From assembly GCA_016718825.1 (NCBI GenBank), contig JADKCL010000008.1, forward strand, positions 186,001 through 250,000: a DNA stretch of 64,000 nt. The letters run 5' to 3'. Under the pieces are notes generated by a model that had not been told where the DNA came from, made no database searches, and was given only the letters and a program-made list of their open reading frames with translations. Position numbers and translations under genes: made by a program. How positions within the stretch are numbered: the stretch's first letter is position 1; the number at the start of each line of letters is the position of its first letter. Shown here piece after piece: positions 18,028 through 28,408 of the stretch. Source of the stretch: Bacteroidota bacterium. Its GTDB lineage: Bacteria; Bacteroidota; Bacteroidia; J057; JADKCL01.

Positions 18028-18708
18028 ATGGTTCGCAAAATCGGCATTCTCTGTTTGTTATCGGTCTGTTTGGTCGCGGGTTCTGCCCACGCACAGCTGA
18101 AACGTGTCTATCAACTTTCAGGGTTGATCGTTAACCGGGCCACCCATGAGGCGGTCCCCTACGTGCAAGTGCGCATCAACAACAGCCGGCGCGGCACCGT
18201 GGCCAATGGGGACGGCTTTTACAGCATCCCTGTGGTTGAAAACGATACCATTTATTTCTCTTCGCTGGGTTTCCTTACCACCCAATTTGTCTTTGCGGAC
18301 TATATGAAGGAATACCAAGGTGATGCAAACTCCGCCTACGTATATGCGATCAACTACCTTGAAGAGGATTCGATCCTGATTTCCGGAATTACCATTTTTC
18401 CCTACAATACCCCTGGCAAGCTGCGTACTGCGATTATTGAAACGGAGGTTCCTGAAGATGTCGAAAGTGCCAATGCCCGCCATAACCTGAGTCCAAAGAC
18501 CATGGATGTCCTGATCGGTGGTCTCAAGGTCGATGAAGGAGAGCGAATCATGGTCGCAAGACAACTTTATTATAACCAGCAGATGCACAAGCATGTGGCC
18601 CCTACGATGCCCTTGTTTGATCCGATTGCCGTCTATCAACTGCTCCGCTACATCAACGACAAAACCAAGGCCCGCAAGGAAAAGGATCTCAACTACTGGA
18701 ACGACTAA
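18028..18708 (+). CDS. Secreted protein with CarboxypepD_reg-like domain
   Basis: 226 residues from ATG 18028, which has GGAG six bases upstream and is followed by a signal peptide (MVRKIGILCLLSVCLVAGS, cleavage near AHA-Q). Residues about 28-110 follow the pattern of carboxypeptidase regulatory-like domains: LSGLIVNRATHEAVPYVQVRIN, then GTVANGDGFYSIPV and DTIYFSSLGF. Such domains are common on Bacteroidota envelope proteins and TonB-dependent receptors. The remainder is helical and unknown. It is a single gene, divergent from lpxK. Confidence 0.8.
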   Translation: MVRKIGILCLLSVCLVAGSAHAQLKRVYQLSGLIVNRATHEAVPYVQVRINNSRRGTVANGDGFYSIPVVENDTIYFSSLGFLTTQFVFADYMKEYQGDANSAYVYAINYLEEDSILISGITIFPYNTPGKLRTAIIETEVPEDVESANARHNLSPKTMDVLIGGLKVDEGERIMVARQLYYNQQMHKHVAPTMPLFDPIAVYQLLRYINDKTKARKEKDLNYWND

Positions 18709-19219
18709 AGCTCCCTTTTTTCTTCGAATCCCATTGATTGGAAGCTTTTCCAGCGCAGTGCGCAGCCTTTTTCCAGAAGTTCTGCTGGTTCAAAATGTTG
18801 CTTGATCTCCAAATTGAGTATATCGAAACCGATATGTTTGCTTTTTGGGTTTCGAAGCATTCGTCATCTTGAACAAGATTGCCTGAATCAAGATCAAAAT
18901 ACCGCCTTGAGTCGTCATTTCTCAGCAAGCCCGTTGGAATAATTGCCAATGCGTCCCTTGCTGTGTTTTTGATTTGAAATCGGCCTTCCGGGCCAACCAA
19001 ATGTGCAAATAGGATTTGTTGGTCGTAACCTTCCCTGCATGTCCATTCCGCAGCAGGCAACTTCCATTCTGAGCGTGCGTGTTGCTTTAGGCCTTGGCCG
19101 AATAGGCTTCTGCTTGGAATTGAACCCCAAAATTCTGGCTTCGCTTGAAGGTTCGTTTTGAGGCTTTCTACTCCAGGTGAATGGATTCTCGAAGCCCAGT
19201 TGCACTTGTTGAGAAGGTT
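18689..19219 (-). pseudogene. Possible remnant of a gene lacking a start codon
   Basis: One frame is open for 177 codons with protein-like composition (for example EGYDQQILFAHLVGPEGRF and DSRRYFDLDSGNLVQDDE), but it has no ATG or GTG near its beginning and starts directly after a stop at 19220-19222. A second, overlapping frame begins with an ATG at 19292 and is less convincing. I recognise no family. It may be a truncated relic of an older gene or chance; the neighbouring region has no other coding signal. Confidence 0.28.
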
Positions 19220-19250
19220 TCATCCCAAGTAACCAAGCCTGTACAAAATC

Positions 19251-19278
19251 AAAAAAGCGGACCGAAGCCCGCTTTTTT
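19251..19278. terminator. Bidirectional rho-independent terminator
   Basis: Perfect 10-bp stem AAAAAAGCGG/CCGCTTTTTT with an 8-nt loop. It has a T-run in both orientations. It lies 19 bp beyond the stop of the minus-strand giant surface protein. Confidence 0.9.
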
Positions 19279-19296
19279 GAAATTTTTGCCAATCGA

Positions 19297-22200
19297 TTAA
19301 CGAATGATCGTCACCGTGCCTGACTTGCGCACTTTGGTTCCGCTCCACTCAACCGCATTGATCACGTAGGTGTAGGCATCTTCGGGCATGTCTTTACCAT
19401 CCCATTTGAAGCTCAAGTCATCACTTGAGAAGACCAATTTGCCCCAGCGATCAAAGATGTCGATGTGGAAGGTCGTAATCAAGGTGGTAAATACTTCAAA
19501 GTAATCGTTGAGTCCGTCTCCGTTGGGCGTGAAAGCCGTTGGGACGAAGATGTGGACGATTTTGTTGACTTTGATGTACATCGGCAAGGAGATGACGCGC
19601 ATACATCCATCTGCATTGTAGATGGTCAATGTCACGTCGTAGGTACCTTCTTCGCTGTATTGATGCACGGGATTGACGTCGGTAGAAGTGGACCCATCGC
19701 CAAAGTCCCAGAGGTAGGAAGTGATCGGGCCGAAAACCTCGCGGTCAACCGTGAATTCGACGACAGCATTGGGAAGGTCAACAACCTGTGAGTTCACATG
19801 GAAGTCAACATTTGGGAGGCCACGGACAATCGCAAACACTGGAACCTTGGGTGAAAGGCAGCCGTCAATGTCACGTAGGCCAACAAAATAGACCGTTGTT
19901 GCTTCAAGGGGTGGCGTGGTAAAGTATTGGTTACCTACCCAGAATGGGTCTTCGGTAGCGTCAATGCTGTAAAACCACTCCAAAGTGCCAAGACTTGGGT
20001 CAGGATTTCCTGCGTACAGTGTTGCCTGCTCGCCGTAGCAAACTGTGTCATTCACCGTAATCGGCAGTGTAATCTGCGGTACGTTTACCGGGATCACAAT
20101 GGTGGTTACACACCCGCGGCTCGTGGTTACGGTCAAAGTGACCGCATAACTGCCCGGTTGGGTGAAGCTGTGAATGGGATTTACAAGTGTCGACGTGTTG
20201 TTGACTCCTGAAGCTGGATCACCGAAATTCCAGTTGTGGAGATCCAATGTTGTGCCATTTGGATCTGTCAGGCTCGCTTGTGATGTAAACGTGGTAATGG
20301 TATTCCAGCAGCTGTGATCCCATGTGAAATCGGCAACGGCGTTGGGGAATACGATGACCGTTTTGGTGCGGCTATTGGTGCATCCATTGGCATTGGTCAC
20401 GGTCAAGGTCACGTTGTAGAGACCTGGGCCTGGGAACAAATTGGTAGGATTCTGCGCGTTGGACGTTTGGCCAGAACCAAAGTTCCACTGCCAAGAAGTG
20501 ATCGGCGACTGCGATGTAGATGCATCGGTAAACACCATGGTGGTACCGTCACAAACATCGTCGAAATTGAAATCTACCTGTGGCAGTGGGTTCACAATCA
20601 CGCTTTCGGTGACAGTGTCGCGGCAGCCGTTGGCACTTTCAATGATCAGTTGCACATTATAGGTACCGGCTGCGGTGAAAGCATGGGTGGGGTTTTGAAC
20701 CTGTGAGATGTTATTCCCTTGGCTCAATGGGTCATTGAAGTTCCAATTCCATGCTGTGATTCCACTTGGGCCTGATCCAGCGATGGTGCTCAGGTCTTGG
20801 AAGGTGGTGGTATTCCCGATACAAACCGTGGTATTGCCAAAGTCTGCGACCGGTTTGTTGTGCAAGTTCACAACATAAGTTGCAGCAGGACCAGGGCAGC
20901 CGTTTTGGCTAGCTACGACGCTGACCGTGGTGCTGTTCATTACGTTGTTGACGGTGATCGACTGCGTACTTGCACCGGTGCTCCAGAGCCAGCTTGAGCC
21001 ACCTGCTGCTGTCAGCACGGTCGAACCGCCTGGGCAGACACTGTCAACACCTGTAATGATTGCCGTTGGGCCAAAGGATACGTTGACCGTTGCAGAGGCT
21101 GGGGGGCTTGCGCAACCGTTGCCATTGACGATAACCGTGTACGTCGTTGTGGAGTTGGGGCTCACCGTGATGCTCGGTGTTGTTGCGCCTGTGCTCCAAA
21201 GGAACGTGGTGCCGCCACCCGCTGTGAGGGTTGTGCTTTGACCGTTACAGATGTTCAAGTTACCTGCAATCGTAGCCGTTGGCACAGGATAAACGACGAC
21301 GGTAACATAGTCGATCGAGGTACAGAATCCAGAGGTAGCCGTCACTGTGTAGTTAAACGTCTGAGGAACGTTACCAGGCAGCGTGAACTGGAAAGTAGGC
21401 GTTGCGATTGCTGGATTGCTCAGGCCTGTCGAAGGGAACCATGAGTAGGTCTGACCCAGCGGCAGGTTGGCATTCCCCAATTGAATAGGCAAGCCAGAGC
21501 AAATCGAAATGTCAGGGCCACCGTCAGAGGTTGGACCGTTAGGGATAATCACGACGGTGGTCAGGTTGCTCACGCAACCAAAGGCGTCGGTGATTTGCAC
21601 ATTGACGTTGTAGGTGCCCGGACCTGGGTAGGTGTGATTAAATGTCTGCGTTGTATTGTTGGGGTTGACGTTCAAGTTGCCGTCTCCCGACCATACATAT
21701 TGGTATGGGCCGGTGCTACCTGTACCAGGGTTGGCCGAGAGGGAAACGTTGGTACAACCCGTCGGAGTCGCTGTAATTCCCGCACCCGGTAATCCGCCGA
21801 CCACGTTAATGGTGATGGTAAACTGATTTTGACCAGGAATTGGGCAAGCATTGTCGCGAATGGTCACCAAGAAGGTGTAAACGCCCGTGGTGGTTGGCTG
21901 CCAGTTGAAGTAGGCAGTTGGCAAGGCACCTGTAAGGGTATCAATCTGCGTGGCGTTGCTGTTGGTAAATGTAGCGCCAGGGATGTTTTGGTTCCAGAAC
22001 ACGGTATGTGTTTGACCAACGTTGGGGTCTACGGTCGGAATCTGGAAGCTCACTGTTGTCCCTGCACACATGGTGACGGAGAATGGGCTTGTTGCAGCGC
22101 CACCGGTCACGTTGGAGATACCCGGAGTCGTAGGGACCGTATTGTTGGGGCAAGGAATCACCGTCATCTGAATATCGCGAACGATCGTGTTGATGAGGAC

Positions 22201-23010
22201 ACCGTTTCGCCATTCTCCAACATACACGCAAAGCACGGCAGTCAATATGTTGCCTGGTTGCGGCACAACCGTGATGTCACCCGTAGTTGGGTTGATGGAA
22301 ACGTTCCAACTGCTGCCAAGTGGCGCATTTTGGGAAAAGCCTGCAGCGTAGGTGACGAGTGTATTGGGAAGCGTATTGTAACATGGGCCAAGGCTGTAGG
22401 AAAGCGAGTCATTTTCAGGGTCAAATGCACCTTGATTGAAGGTGTAGGGTTGGCCTTGGCAAATATAAGGCACTGGAGGATTGGAGAATTGTGGGGAGCT
22501 GTTACACGGTGTGATGTTCGTGTTCAGTGTGGTCGCATTTGTTGCAATCTGCTGCCCACCAGGGTTGTTGAGGGAAGTAATTGTCGGATTTCGGCAACAC
22601 TCTGTCCACGTGATCGTGAAGATACAGTTGGGAACGTTGCATATATTATAATCTCGATACCAGAAAAATTCCTCAACACCGTTGATCGCTGCACCTGGGT
22701 TGGTGCAACGTGTGGGCGCACCCGGGCAAACCGGTGTCACCTCTGTTGTCACCTGAGCAGACCATCCGCCAAGCGCTTGCGGTTGGCCGCAGCCTGGAGT
22801 CTGAGCGACAAAGTTCACGTTGGTACCAATGAAGTTGGAGCCCGTACAGTCCCGGTATGCCCGCAAAAGCACGCGAATGGTGCAGTTGTTGAGACACTGG
22901 TAGACCAAGTCCACCCCCATCAAGTGGGTGGCTTTTGCTTGCTGTGGCGCCACAAATGTGCTTGCAATGAGCGCGAAACAAGCGATGAAAAATACTGATA
23001 TCCTCTTCAT
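19297..23010 (-). CDS. Giant T9SS-exported surface protein with PKD repeats and CHU_C sorting domain
   Basis: 1237 residues. A signal peptide (residues 1-27, ending QAKA) is followed by an N-terminal domain of about 300 residues with many Cys (YQCLNNCTIRV, RAYRDC, CPGAPTRC, TECCRN, PCNSSPQF) and a conserved DPENDSLSYSLGPC block. The middle holds Ig/PKD-like modules, several with the WxFGDG-type or WNWNFxDP turn. The last 85 residues are the gliding-type C-terminal domain (VPTAFTPNGDGLNDYF, DIFDRWGKLVF, WDGK), which directs export by the type IX system. It is likely a cell-surface or released adhesin. The N-terminal domain and architecture are shared with the divergent gene at 23522-28312. Confidence 0.9.
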   Translation of the reverse strand: MKRISVFFIACFALIASTFVAPQQAKATHLMGVDLVYQCLNNCTIRVLLRAYRDCTGSNFIGTNVNFVAQTPGCGQPQALGGWSAQVTTEVTPVCPGAPTRCTNPGAAINGVEEFFWYRDYNICNVPNCIFTITWTECCRNPTITSLNNPGGQQIATNATTLNTNITPCNSSPQFSNPPVPYICQGQPYTFNQGAFDPENDSLSYSLGPCYNTLPNTLVTYAAGFSQNAPLGSSWNVSINPTTGDITVVPQPGNILTAVLCVYVGEWRNGVLINTIVRDIQMTVIPCPNNTVPTTPGISNVTGGAATSPFSVTMCAGTTVSFQIPTVDPNVGQTHTVFWNQNIPGATFTNSNATQIDTLTGALPTAYFNWQPTTTGVYTFLVTIRDNACPIPGQNQFTITINVVGGLPGAGITATPTGCTNVSLSANPGTGSTGPYQYVWSGDGNLNVNPNNTTQTFNHTYPGPGTYNVNVQITDAFGCVSNLTTVVIIPNGPTSDGGPDISICSGLPIQLGNANLPLGQTYSWFPSTGLSNPAIATPTFQFTLPGNVPQTFNYTVTATSGFCTSIDYVTVVVYPVPTATIAGNLNICNGQSTTLTAGGGTTFLWSTGATTPSITVSPNSTTTYTVIVNGNGCASPPASATVNVSFGPTAIITGVDSVCPGGSTVLTAAGGSSWLWSTGASTQSITVNNVMNSTTVSVVASQNGCPGPAATYVVNLHNKPVADFGNTTVCIGNTTTFQDLSTIAGSGPSGITAWNWNFNDPLSQGNNISQVQNPTHAFTAAGTYNVQLIIESANGCRDTVTESVIVNPLPQVDFNFDDVCDGTTMVFTDASTSQSPITSWQWNFGSGQTSNAQNPTNLFPGPGLYNVTLTVTNANGCTNSRTKTVIVFPNAVADFTWDHSCWNTITTFTSQASLTDPNGTTLDLHNWNFGDPASGVNNTSTLVNPIHSFTQPGSYAVTLTVTTSRGCVTTIVIPVNVPQITLPITVNDTVCYGEQATLYAGNPDPSLGTLEWFYSIDATEDPFWVGNQYFTTPPLEATTVYFVGLRDIDGCLSPKVPVFAIVRGLPNVDFHVNSQVVDLPNAVVEFTVDREVFGPITSYLWDFGDGSTSTDVNPVHQYSEEGTYDVTLTIYNADGCMRVISLPMYIKVNKIVHIFVPTAFTPNGDGLNDYFEVFTTLITTFHIDIFDRWGKLVFSSDDLSFKWDGKDMPEDAYTYVINAVEWSGTKVRKSGTVTIIR

Positions 23011-23521
23011 GCCAAATTAATTTCAAGTGTTGGGGGCGGCAAAGCCCGAATCAAACTTAGAAAACTGAAAGCAAAAATTGCTGAGAAGAAATTGTCCGAT
23101 ACAAAAATTGATAAAAAAACTAAGAAGCTAACTGCTATGTGCTTGAGCAGCTAAAATTCTCGCTCGATTGGTAAATATACCGAATGAGCAGTCTCTTTCG
23201 GCGGTGAATCTCCTTTTTCCAATTCCCAACGGTAACACATCCTCAACCTGATCGGCCGATGACTTCGGCCGGAAAATCTCCCAAAATTGCCTTTTTTTAT
23301 GGAAATTTCAACGTTCCGACCAGATGTAAGTGGATTTTGGAGTCCCTGTCGAATTTGCCTCGGCTGAACTTGAAGTGTGAACGGCACAATTCGGCGAATT
23401 TTCAGACATCGACTTGTCGGCTGCAAGACATCGTGGTTGGTATTCTAAGTCAGGAAGGTTAAATTTGAGAGAGGTAGCCATTGAGTACCCCGACTTGACC
23501 TCCATGCTTGGATCCAATTAT
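23011..23521. other. Shared intergenic region of the two divergent giant surface protein genes
   Basis: About 510 bp with no credible gene. The plus side has a good promoter match at 23437-23467. For the minus-strand gene I see only an isolated -7-like TAAGTTTG (complement of 23052-23059) about 45 nt before its ATG, without a well-placed -33 element. No palindromic operator stands out. Confidence 0.5.
23437..23467 (+). promoter_or_regulatory. Bacteroidota-type promoter for the 1596-residue surface protein
   Basis: TTGG at 23437-23440 and TAAATTTG at 23460-23467 are separated by exactly 19 bp. They match the -33 (TTG) and -7 (TAnnTTTG) elements used by the primary sigma factor of this phylum. 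Transcription would begin near 23474, after the in-frame codons at 23414 but before the ATGs at 23504 and 23522, which excludes the upstream start. Confidence 0.7.
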
Positions 23522-26500
23522 ATGCACCTTCAATGCAGAGTGGCGATTTGCAGCCTACTCATTGGATTCCTTTGCCTTTTTTCCGGAAATGTGAGGGCAG
23601 GCCATATTTCTGGGGTCGATGTTGGATATGAATGCATCAACGGTTGCACCATCAGGGTTCATTTTCGAGCCTATCGGGATTGCAGTTCTCCCATCACAAA
23701 TGTCTCACCGATCGGGACACTTTCCATCGTTGCCGACAGTGGTTGTCCCATTCCCCCGCGCATGGGGCCATGGGTCAATGCTTCCAACTTGGAAGTAACT
23801 CCAGTCTGCCCTGGCACCCCGACCCGATGCAATACCCCCAATGCCGCGATCAATGGCATCATGGAGCATTACTGGTATGCAGATTTTGACTTTTGCTCGG
23901 CCACCTGCTCCACCTATACCATTCAATGGCAGACATGCTGCCGCAACGGGAACATTTCGACCCTCTTTCTCCCCAATTCGGTGGGTTTGTATGCTTCAAC
24001 CACCGTCAATCCCTTCTTGTCTCCTTGCAATAGCGCGCCGACCTTCAACAGCCCTCCCGTGTTGTTCATTTGCCAAGGGCAAAGCTATTTCTTCTCCCAA
24101 GGCGCGACGGACCCAGACAACGATTCGCTTTCTTATTCCCTGGGCCCATGTTTGGGCAGTGCCAATACTTCCGTGCCTTACCTTCCATTTGCAAATCCAT
24201 CGCAGCCGCTTACCGGCGATTGGGAGGTGATTTTGGATTCTCTTACCGGCGACTTGGTCATTCGCCCCGACCTCAATGGTCCTTTCCCGGGTAGCCTTCA
24301 GACAGGTGTGCTCTGCGTGTATGTCCAAGAATGGCGCGCCGGCCAACTCATCAATACGATTGTGCGGGATTTGCAAATCACAGTCATTCCCTGTGCCGCT
24401 AATGACCCGCCGGTGACACTGGGCGTGGTGAACTTGTCTGGAGGGTTACAGCTCAACCATTTCGCGGTGAGCACCTGTGTCGGCGCGACGGTTTGCTTTG
24501 ATATGCGTATTACGGATTCAGATCTGCTTCAGACACAGACAGTTTGGTGGAACCAAAGTCTTGCTGCGATGGGAGCCACCTTTACCCTCGCTTCCAATCC
24601 TACCATCACCGACACAGTGATTGGCCTCATGCCTACGGTGAGATTTTGTTGGACGCCTCCCATTGCGGGCAATTTTAATTTTGGTGTGATCATGCGGGAC
24701 GATGCTTGCCCTACCTATGGGATCAGCCAATACAATTTTCAGATTGAGGTAAGCCAAATGCAGGTGCAGGCGCAGGATTCTGTGACGGGATGCAAGGTCG
24801 TCTCGCTTTGTGCGATTCCTCAAGGCGGCAATTTTCCCTATCATTATCTTTGGACCGGCGTCGGTGGGCTATCCACCAATGCGGGTTACCAAGACAGTTG
24901 CTTGGCGCATTCCTATCCGAGTTCAGGTTCATTTCCCTACACCTTGCTACTTGAGGACGCCATTGGATGTACAGCTGTTTGGCAAGATACCGTGGTGATT
25001 CCCAACAATGTGCTTGCCGACGCTGGGCCTGACATGGCGACGTGTGCCAATCAGCCGACGGTGATCGGAAATCCGCCGCAGCCAAGCCAACTGCTCACTT
25101 ACAATTGGTCACCCTTGATCGGCCTTACCAATGCCAATGCGGCGCAGCCGACGGTTACCTTGTCCAACAATACATTGCTCCCGCAACAGCAGGCCTATAT
25201 TTTGGCCATTACCGACACGGTAACCTTCTGCGTCGATGAAGATACGATGGTGATGACGGTCTATCCGATTCCGTCTTCGCCCTTCAACTTGATAGACAGT
25301 GTTTGCCAGGCCGAGGTTGTCGGTATTCCTTATTTGGGAACGAGCGGACCTGGCGCAAACTATGCCTGGACGTTTGCAGGTGGCATTCCTGCCTTGGCGG
25401 GGGGGCAAGGACCACACCAAGTGTCTTGGGCGCAACCCGGCCCGCACGAGGTCACGCTAACGGTGACGGAAAACGGCTGCGTTTCCCCGACTGAGCGTGA
25501 CACCGTTTTTGTAAGAACCAACCCGACGGCTGTGATCGGTCCCGTGTTGAACCAATGTTTGGTTGGAAACAGCTTCAATTTCCAGAATTTAGGCAATTTT
25601 GGAATGGGGGCCACGCATGCATGGTCATTTTGGCCCAATGCGACACCCTCGGTAAGTGCGCTTCAAAATCCAACGGGAATCGTATTTGGAACAGCAGGTC
25701 CTAAATTGATTACCCTGCTTACAAGTGACCAAAGCTGTTCCAGCGAGCTGGATAGTCTGTATTTGGAGGTTTACCCCGATCCCGACGCCTTGTGGGCCGT
25801 TTTGGGAGGCGTGCAATGTTTTAATGGAAACAGCCACCAATTCGTCGCAAATGCCGGGAATGGCGCCCTCGCAACCTATCAATGGACTTTTCAGGATGGA
25901 AGTCCGGCGACAAGCACCGATACTTTGCCGATCGTTTCCTTTCTCAGTCCCGGACCGAAACTTGTGACCTTGACGGTTACTGCTTTTGGATGTACCGCCT
26001 CGCATTCCAGCACGGTCATGGTCTATCCGGAACCAACCGTCGCTGCGGGGCCAGATATGTCGTTTTGCGAAGGTGACGGAGGTGTTGATGTCTTTGCGAC
26101 GACATCTGGCGGTACCGCACCCTTTTATTACACTTGGACTTGCAATGCGCTCAGTGGATTCTGTGGGATCGACAGTGTTTTCGACGATGATCCGCATGTA
26201 AATCCCAGTAATTCAGCTGTTTATTTTGTGCAAGTGGTGGATGCCAATGGTTGTACCAGCAATTTGGATTCGCTGATGGTGACTGTTTTGGACAAGCCAT
26301 CGGTCAATGCCGGACCAGATTTGAGGCTATGTGGCTTGAATGCTCCCTGTCAGGTGCTGTTGCCGACCGTGATGGGGCAGGGTCCTTTCTCCTTCGAATG
26401 GTTTCCCGCTACCGGCCTCAACGATTCCAGTTTGTTCAATCCATGTTCAAGACCTGATACCACGACCATATATGTGTTGGTCGCGACGGACCTTTCCAAT

Positions 26501-28312
26501 GGATGCAGCAGCGATTACAATACCTTGGATACACTCAGCTCGGTTGTGGTGCATGTCAATCCCGTACCTGTTGCAGATGCTGGGCCCAACGTCGCGTTAT
26601 GCCCGGGTGATACGGCGATTCTGCAAGGGACAGGAAGCGGCGCGGGGCCGGCCTACCAATATCAATGGACGCCTTCCAATTCGATGGTTTTGGCAAATGT
26701 GCCTAGCCCTCAAGCCTTTCCTGCCATGACGACGACCTATACGTTGGTCGTTTGGAGCAATGGTTGCCCTAGCGCGGCCGACACCGTGCAGGTACGCGTG
26801 CATACGACCCCATCGGTCGATGCAGGTTGGGACAGGGACATTTGTCTTGGCGAAAGCGTGATCCTTGATGCCATGGCTGGGGGTGACAGCACTGCGCAAT
26901 ACACGTATCAGTGGTCCACGGCTATCGGCTTGAATGACCCCAATATCGAGGATCCCATTGCCACACCACCGCGAAGCACCACTTATTTTGTAGTTGCGAC
27001 CTCCAATTGGGGCTGCAGCAGCTCAGCGGACTCAGTGACGATTTCGCTGAGGCCAACGCCAGTGGCCAACGCGGGTGCAGACACGACGGTTTGTTTTGGA
27101 AGGCGCTTGAATTTGAACGGCAGCTATTTTTATGGAGAGACGGATTCGGTCGCGGATCCTTCCGAAATTCAATTTGATTGGACTCCGGGGGTTTTGTTGA
27201 GCGATTCAGGGATTGCCACACCGTTGCTTGCGCCGGTTGTATCCGGCATGTATTATCTCACGGTCACGCACCAGGATTGTCAAACAATTGATTCCGTGTT
27301 GGTTTTGGTGATACCTGAGCTCAATGCCGGAATTGCAGCAGATACCGCGGTGATTTGCCGAGGAGATTCCCTTCAATTCACAGGTTTGGGTGGCTTGGGT
27401 AATCCGACGTATCAGTGGTCTCCCGCAAATGGGTTGGACGATCCGAATGTTGCGGCTCCTTGGGCCTTCCTTTCAGATAGCACGGAGATCCAACTGATTT
27501 TGTCAGAAGCGGGCTGCAGTGACACTGCTTATTTGGACATTTCAGTGATTCCAAGCCCCGTGGCGGCCTTTTTGCATTCTTCGGAAACCGGATGCGCGCC
27601 GCTGGAATTGAATGTGCAACAGACAAGCAGTGACGCCCAAGGTTTCATTTGGGATTTTGGGGATGGAGCAGCCGTATCCAATCTCCCGACAACCACACAT
27701 ATATATGATGTGCCAGGCACTTATTCGCTGCAATTCACTGCCTTGCACCAAGGTGCCTGCAGTTCACAAGCCTCCAATCTTACGGTCACGGTTTTTCCAG
27801 CTCCCTCGGCCGAGGTGCAGGCCGTTCCGGATTTTCCAGCGCTGCTTTACCTGCCGGAAGCCATCCTTTCCCTGCAAGAATTCAACTCCGATGTTGTTTC
27901 GAGCACCTGGGATTTCGGGGACGGGATTCAGCTACAAGGCCAATCAGTGACCCATGAATACCTCGCCGCAGGATTTTACAACGTCGTCGTGCATTCAACC
28001 AATGCGCAGGGTTGCATGGCGCATGACACATTGGGCCCTTTTGAGGTCCGAGCCCCGGATTTGTTCATTCCCAATGTCTTCAGCCCCAATGGAGACGGGG
28101 TCAACGATGCGTTTCTTGTGAATTATTCAGGCGATCAACCGTTTACGCTCACCATTTTGGATCGATGGGGTTCATCGGTTTACCAGAACTTGCAAAAAAA
28201 CGACGGTTGGGATGGCACGGTCAACGGACAAGCCGCACCTGCGGGAGTTTACTATTACAGCTTACGAATCGGAGGCAAAAGCTATTCTGGAGAACTAACG
28301 CTAATGCATTAG
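23522..28312 (+). CDS. Giant T9SS-exported surface protein, paralogue of 19297-23010
   Basis: 1596 residues from ATG 23522, which gives a compact signal peptide (MHLQCRVAICSLLIGFLCLF, ending VRA-G); ATG 23504 is an alternative. The N-terminal 300 residues align almost collinearly with the divergent neighbour: GVDVGYECINGCTIRV, FRAYRDC, CPGTPTRC, QTCCRN, DPDNDSLSYSLGPC and LINTIVRDLQITVIPC. After that come about a dozen Ig/PKD-like modules, many starting with a VxAGPD-type phrase (for example ADAGPDMATC, VNAGPDLRLC) typical of Bacteroidota repeat adhesins, and two late PKD turns (WDFGDGAAV, WDFGDGIQL). The C-terminal sorting domain is intact (IPNVFSPNGDGVNDAF, LDRWGSSVY, WDGT). Confidence 0.9.
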   Translation: MHLQCRVAICSLLIGFLCLFSGNVRAGHISGVDVGYECINGCTIRVHFRAYRDCSSPITNVSPIGTLSIVADSGCPIPPRMGPWVNASNLEVTPVCPGTPTRCNTPNAAINGIMEHYWYADFDFCSATCSTYTIQWQTCCRNGNISTLFLPNSVGLYASTTVNPFLSPCNSAPTFNSPPVLFICQGQSYFFSQGATDPDNDSLSYSLGPCLGSANTSVPYLPFANPSQPLTGDWEVILDSLTGDLVIRPDLNGPFPGSLQTGVLCVYVQEWRAGQLINTIVRDLQITVIPCAANDPPVTLGVVNLSGGLQLNHFAVSTCVGATVCFDMRITDSDLLQTQTVWWNQSLAAMGATFTLASNPTITDTVIGLMPTVRFCWTPPIAGNFNFGVIMRDDACPTYGISQYNFQIEVSQMQVQAQDSVTGCKVVSLCAIPQGGNFPYHYLWTGVGGLSTNAGYQDSCLAHSYPSSGSFPYTLLLEDAIGCTAVWQDTVVIPNNVLADAGPDMATCANQPTVIGNPPQPSQLLTYNWSPLIGLTNANAAQPTVTLSNNTLLPQQQAYILAITDTVTFCVDEDTMVMTVYPIPSSPFNLIDSVCQAEVVGIPYLGTSGPGANYAWTFAGGIPALAGGQGPHQVSWAQPGPHEVTLTVTENGCVSPTERDTVFVRTNPTAVIGPVLNQCLVGNSFNFQNLGNFGMGATHAWSFWPNATPSVSALQNPTGIVFGTAGPKLITLLTSDQSCSSELDSLYLEVYPDPDALWAVLGGVQCFNGNSHQFVANAGNGALATYQWTFQDGSPATSTDTLPIVSFLSPGPKLVTLTVTAFGCTASHSSTVMVYPEPTVAAGPDMSFCEGDGGVDVFATTSGGTAPFYYTWTCNALSGFCGIDSVFDDDPHVNPSNSAVYFVQVVDANGCTSNLDSLMVTVLDKPSVNAGPDLRLCGLNAPCQVLLPTVMGQGPFSFEWFPATGLNDSSLFNPCSRPDTTTIYVLVATDLSNGCSSDYNTLDTLSSVVVHVNPVPVADAGPNVALCPGDTAILQGTGSGAGPAYQYQWTPSNSMVLANVPSPQAFPAMTTTYTLVVWSNGCPSAADTVQVRVHTTPSVDAGWDRDICLGESVILDAMAGGDSTAQYTYQWSTAIGLNDPNIEDPIATPPRSTTYFVVATSNWGCSSSADSVTISLRPTPVANAGADTTVCFGRRLNLNGSYFYGETDSVADPSEIQFDWTPGVLLSDSGIATPLLAPVVSGMYYLTVTHQDCQTIDSVLVLVIPELNAGIAADTAVICRGDSLQFTGLGGLGNPTYQWSPANGLDDPNVAAPWAFLSDSTEIQLILSEAGCSDTAYLDISVIPSPVAAFLHSSETGCAPLELNVQQTSSDAQGFIWDFGDGAAVSNLPTTTHIYDVPGTYSLQFTALHQGACSSQASNLTVTVFPAPSAEVQAVPDFPALLYLPEAILSLQEFNSDVVSSTWDFGDGIQLQGQSVTHEYLAAGFYNVVVHSTNAQGCMAHDTLGPFEVRAPDLFIPNVFSPNGDGVNDAFLVNYSGDQPFTLTILDRWGSSVYQNLQKNDGWDGTVNGQAAPAGVYYYSLRIGGKSYSGELTLMH

Positions 28313-28408
28313 TGGCAAGAATTCATGCTGCACCAATGAAATCATACAAACGTACGTAGCCTAGAAATGGCTTTCACTGTTAAAAAGCAAAATTCCAATC
28401 AATCAAAG

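Noticed and set aside
21829..22998. Long plus-strand frame opposite the giant surface protein
   Set aside because: No motif, high Cys/Arg/Trp content, typical of an antisense frame of a Thr/Asn/Pro-rich gene.
23414..23521. Longer N-terminus for the 1596-residue surface protein from TTG/ATG-like codons upstream
   Set aside because: The promoter at 23437-23467 lies inside this extension, and the signal peptide begins at 23522.
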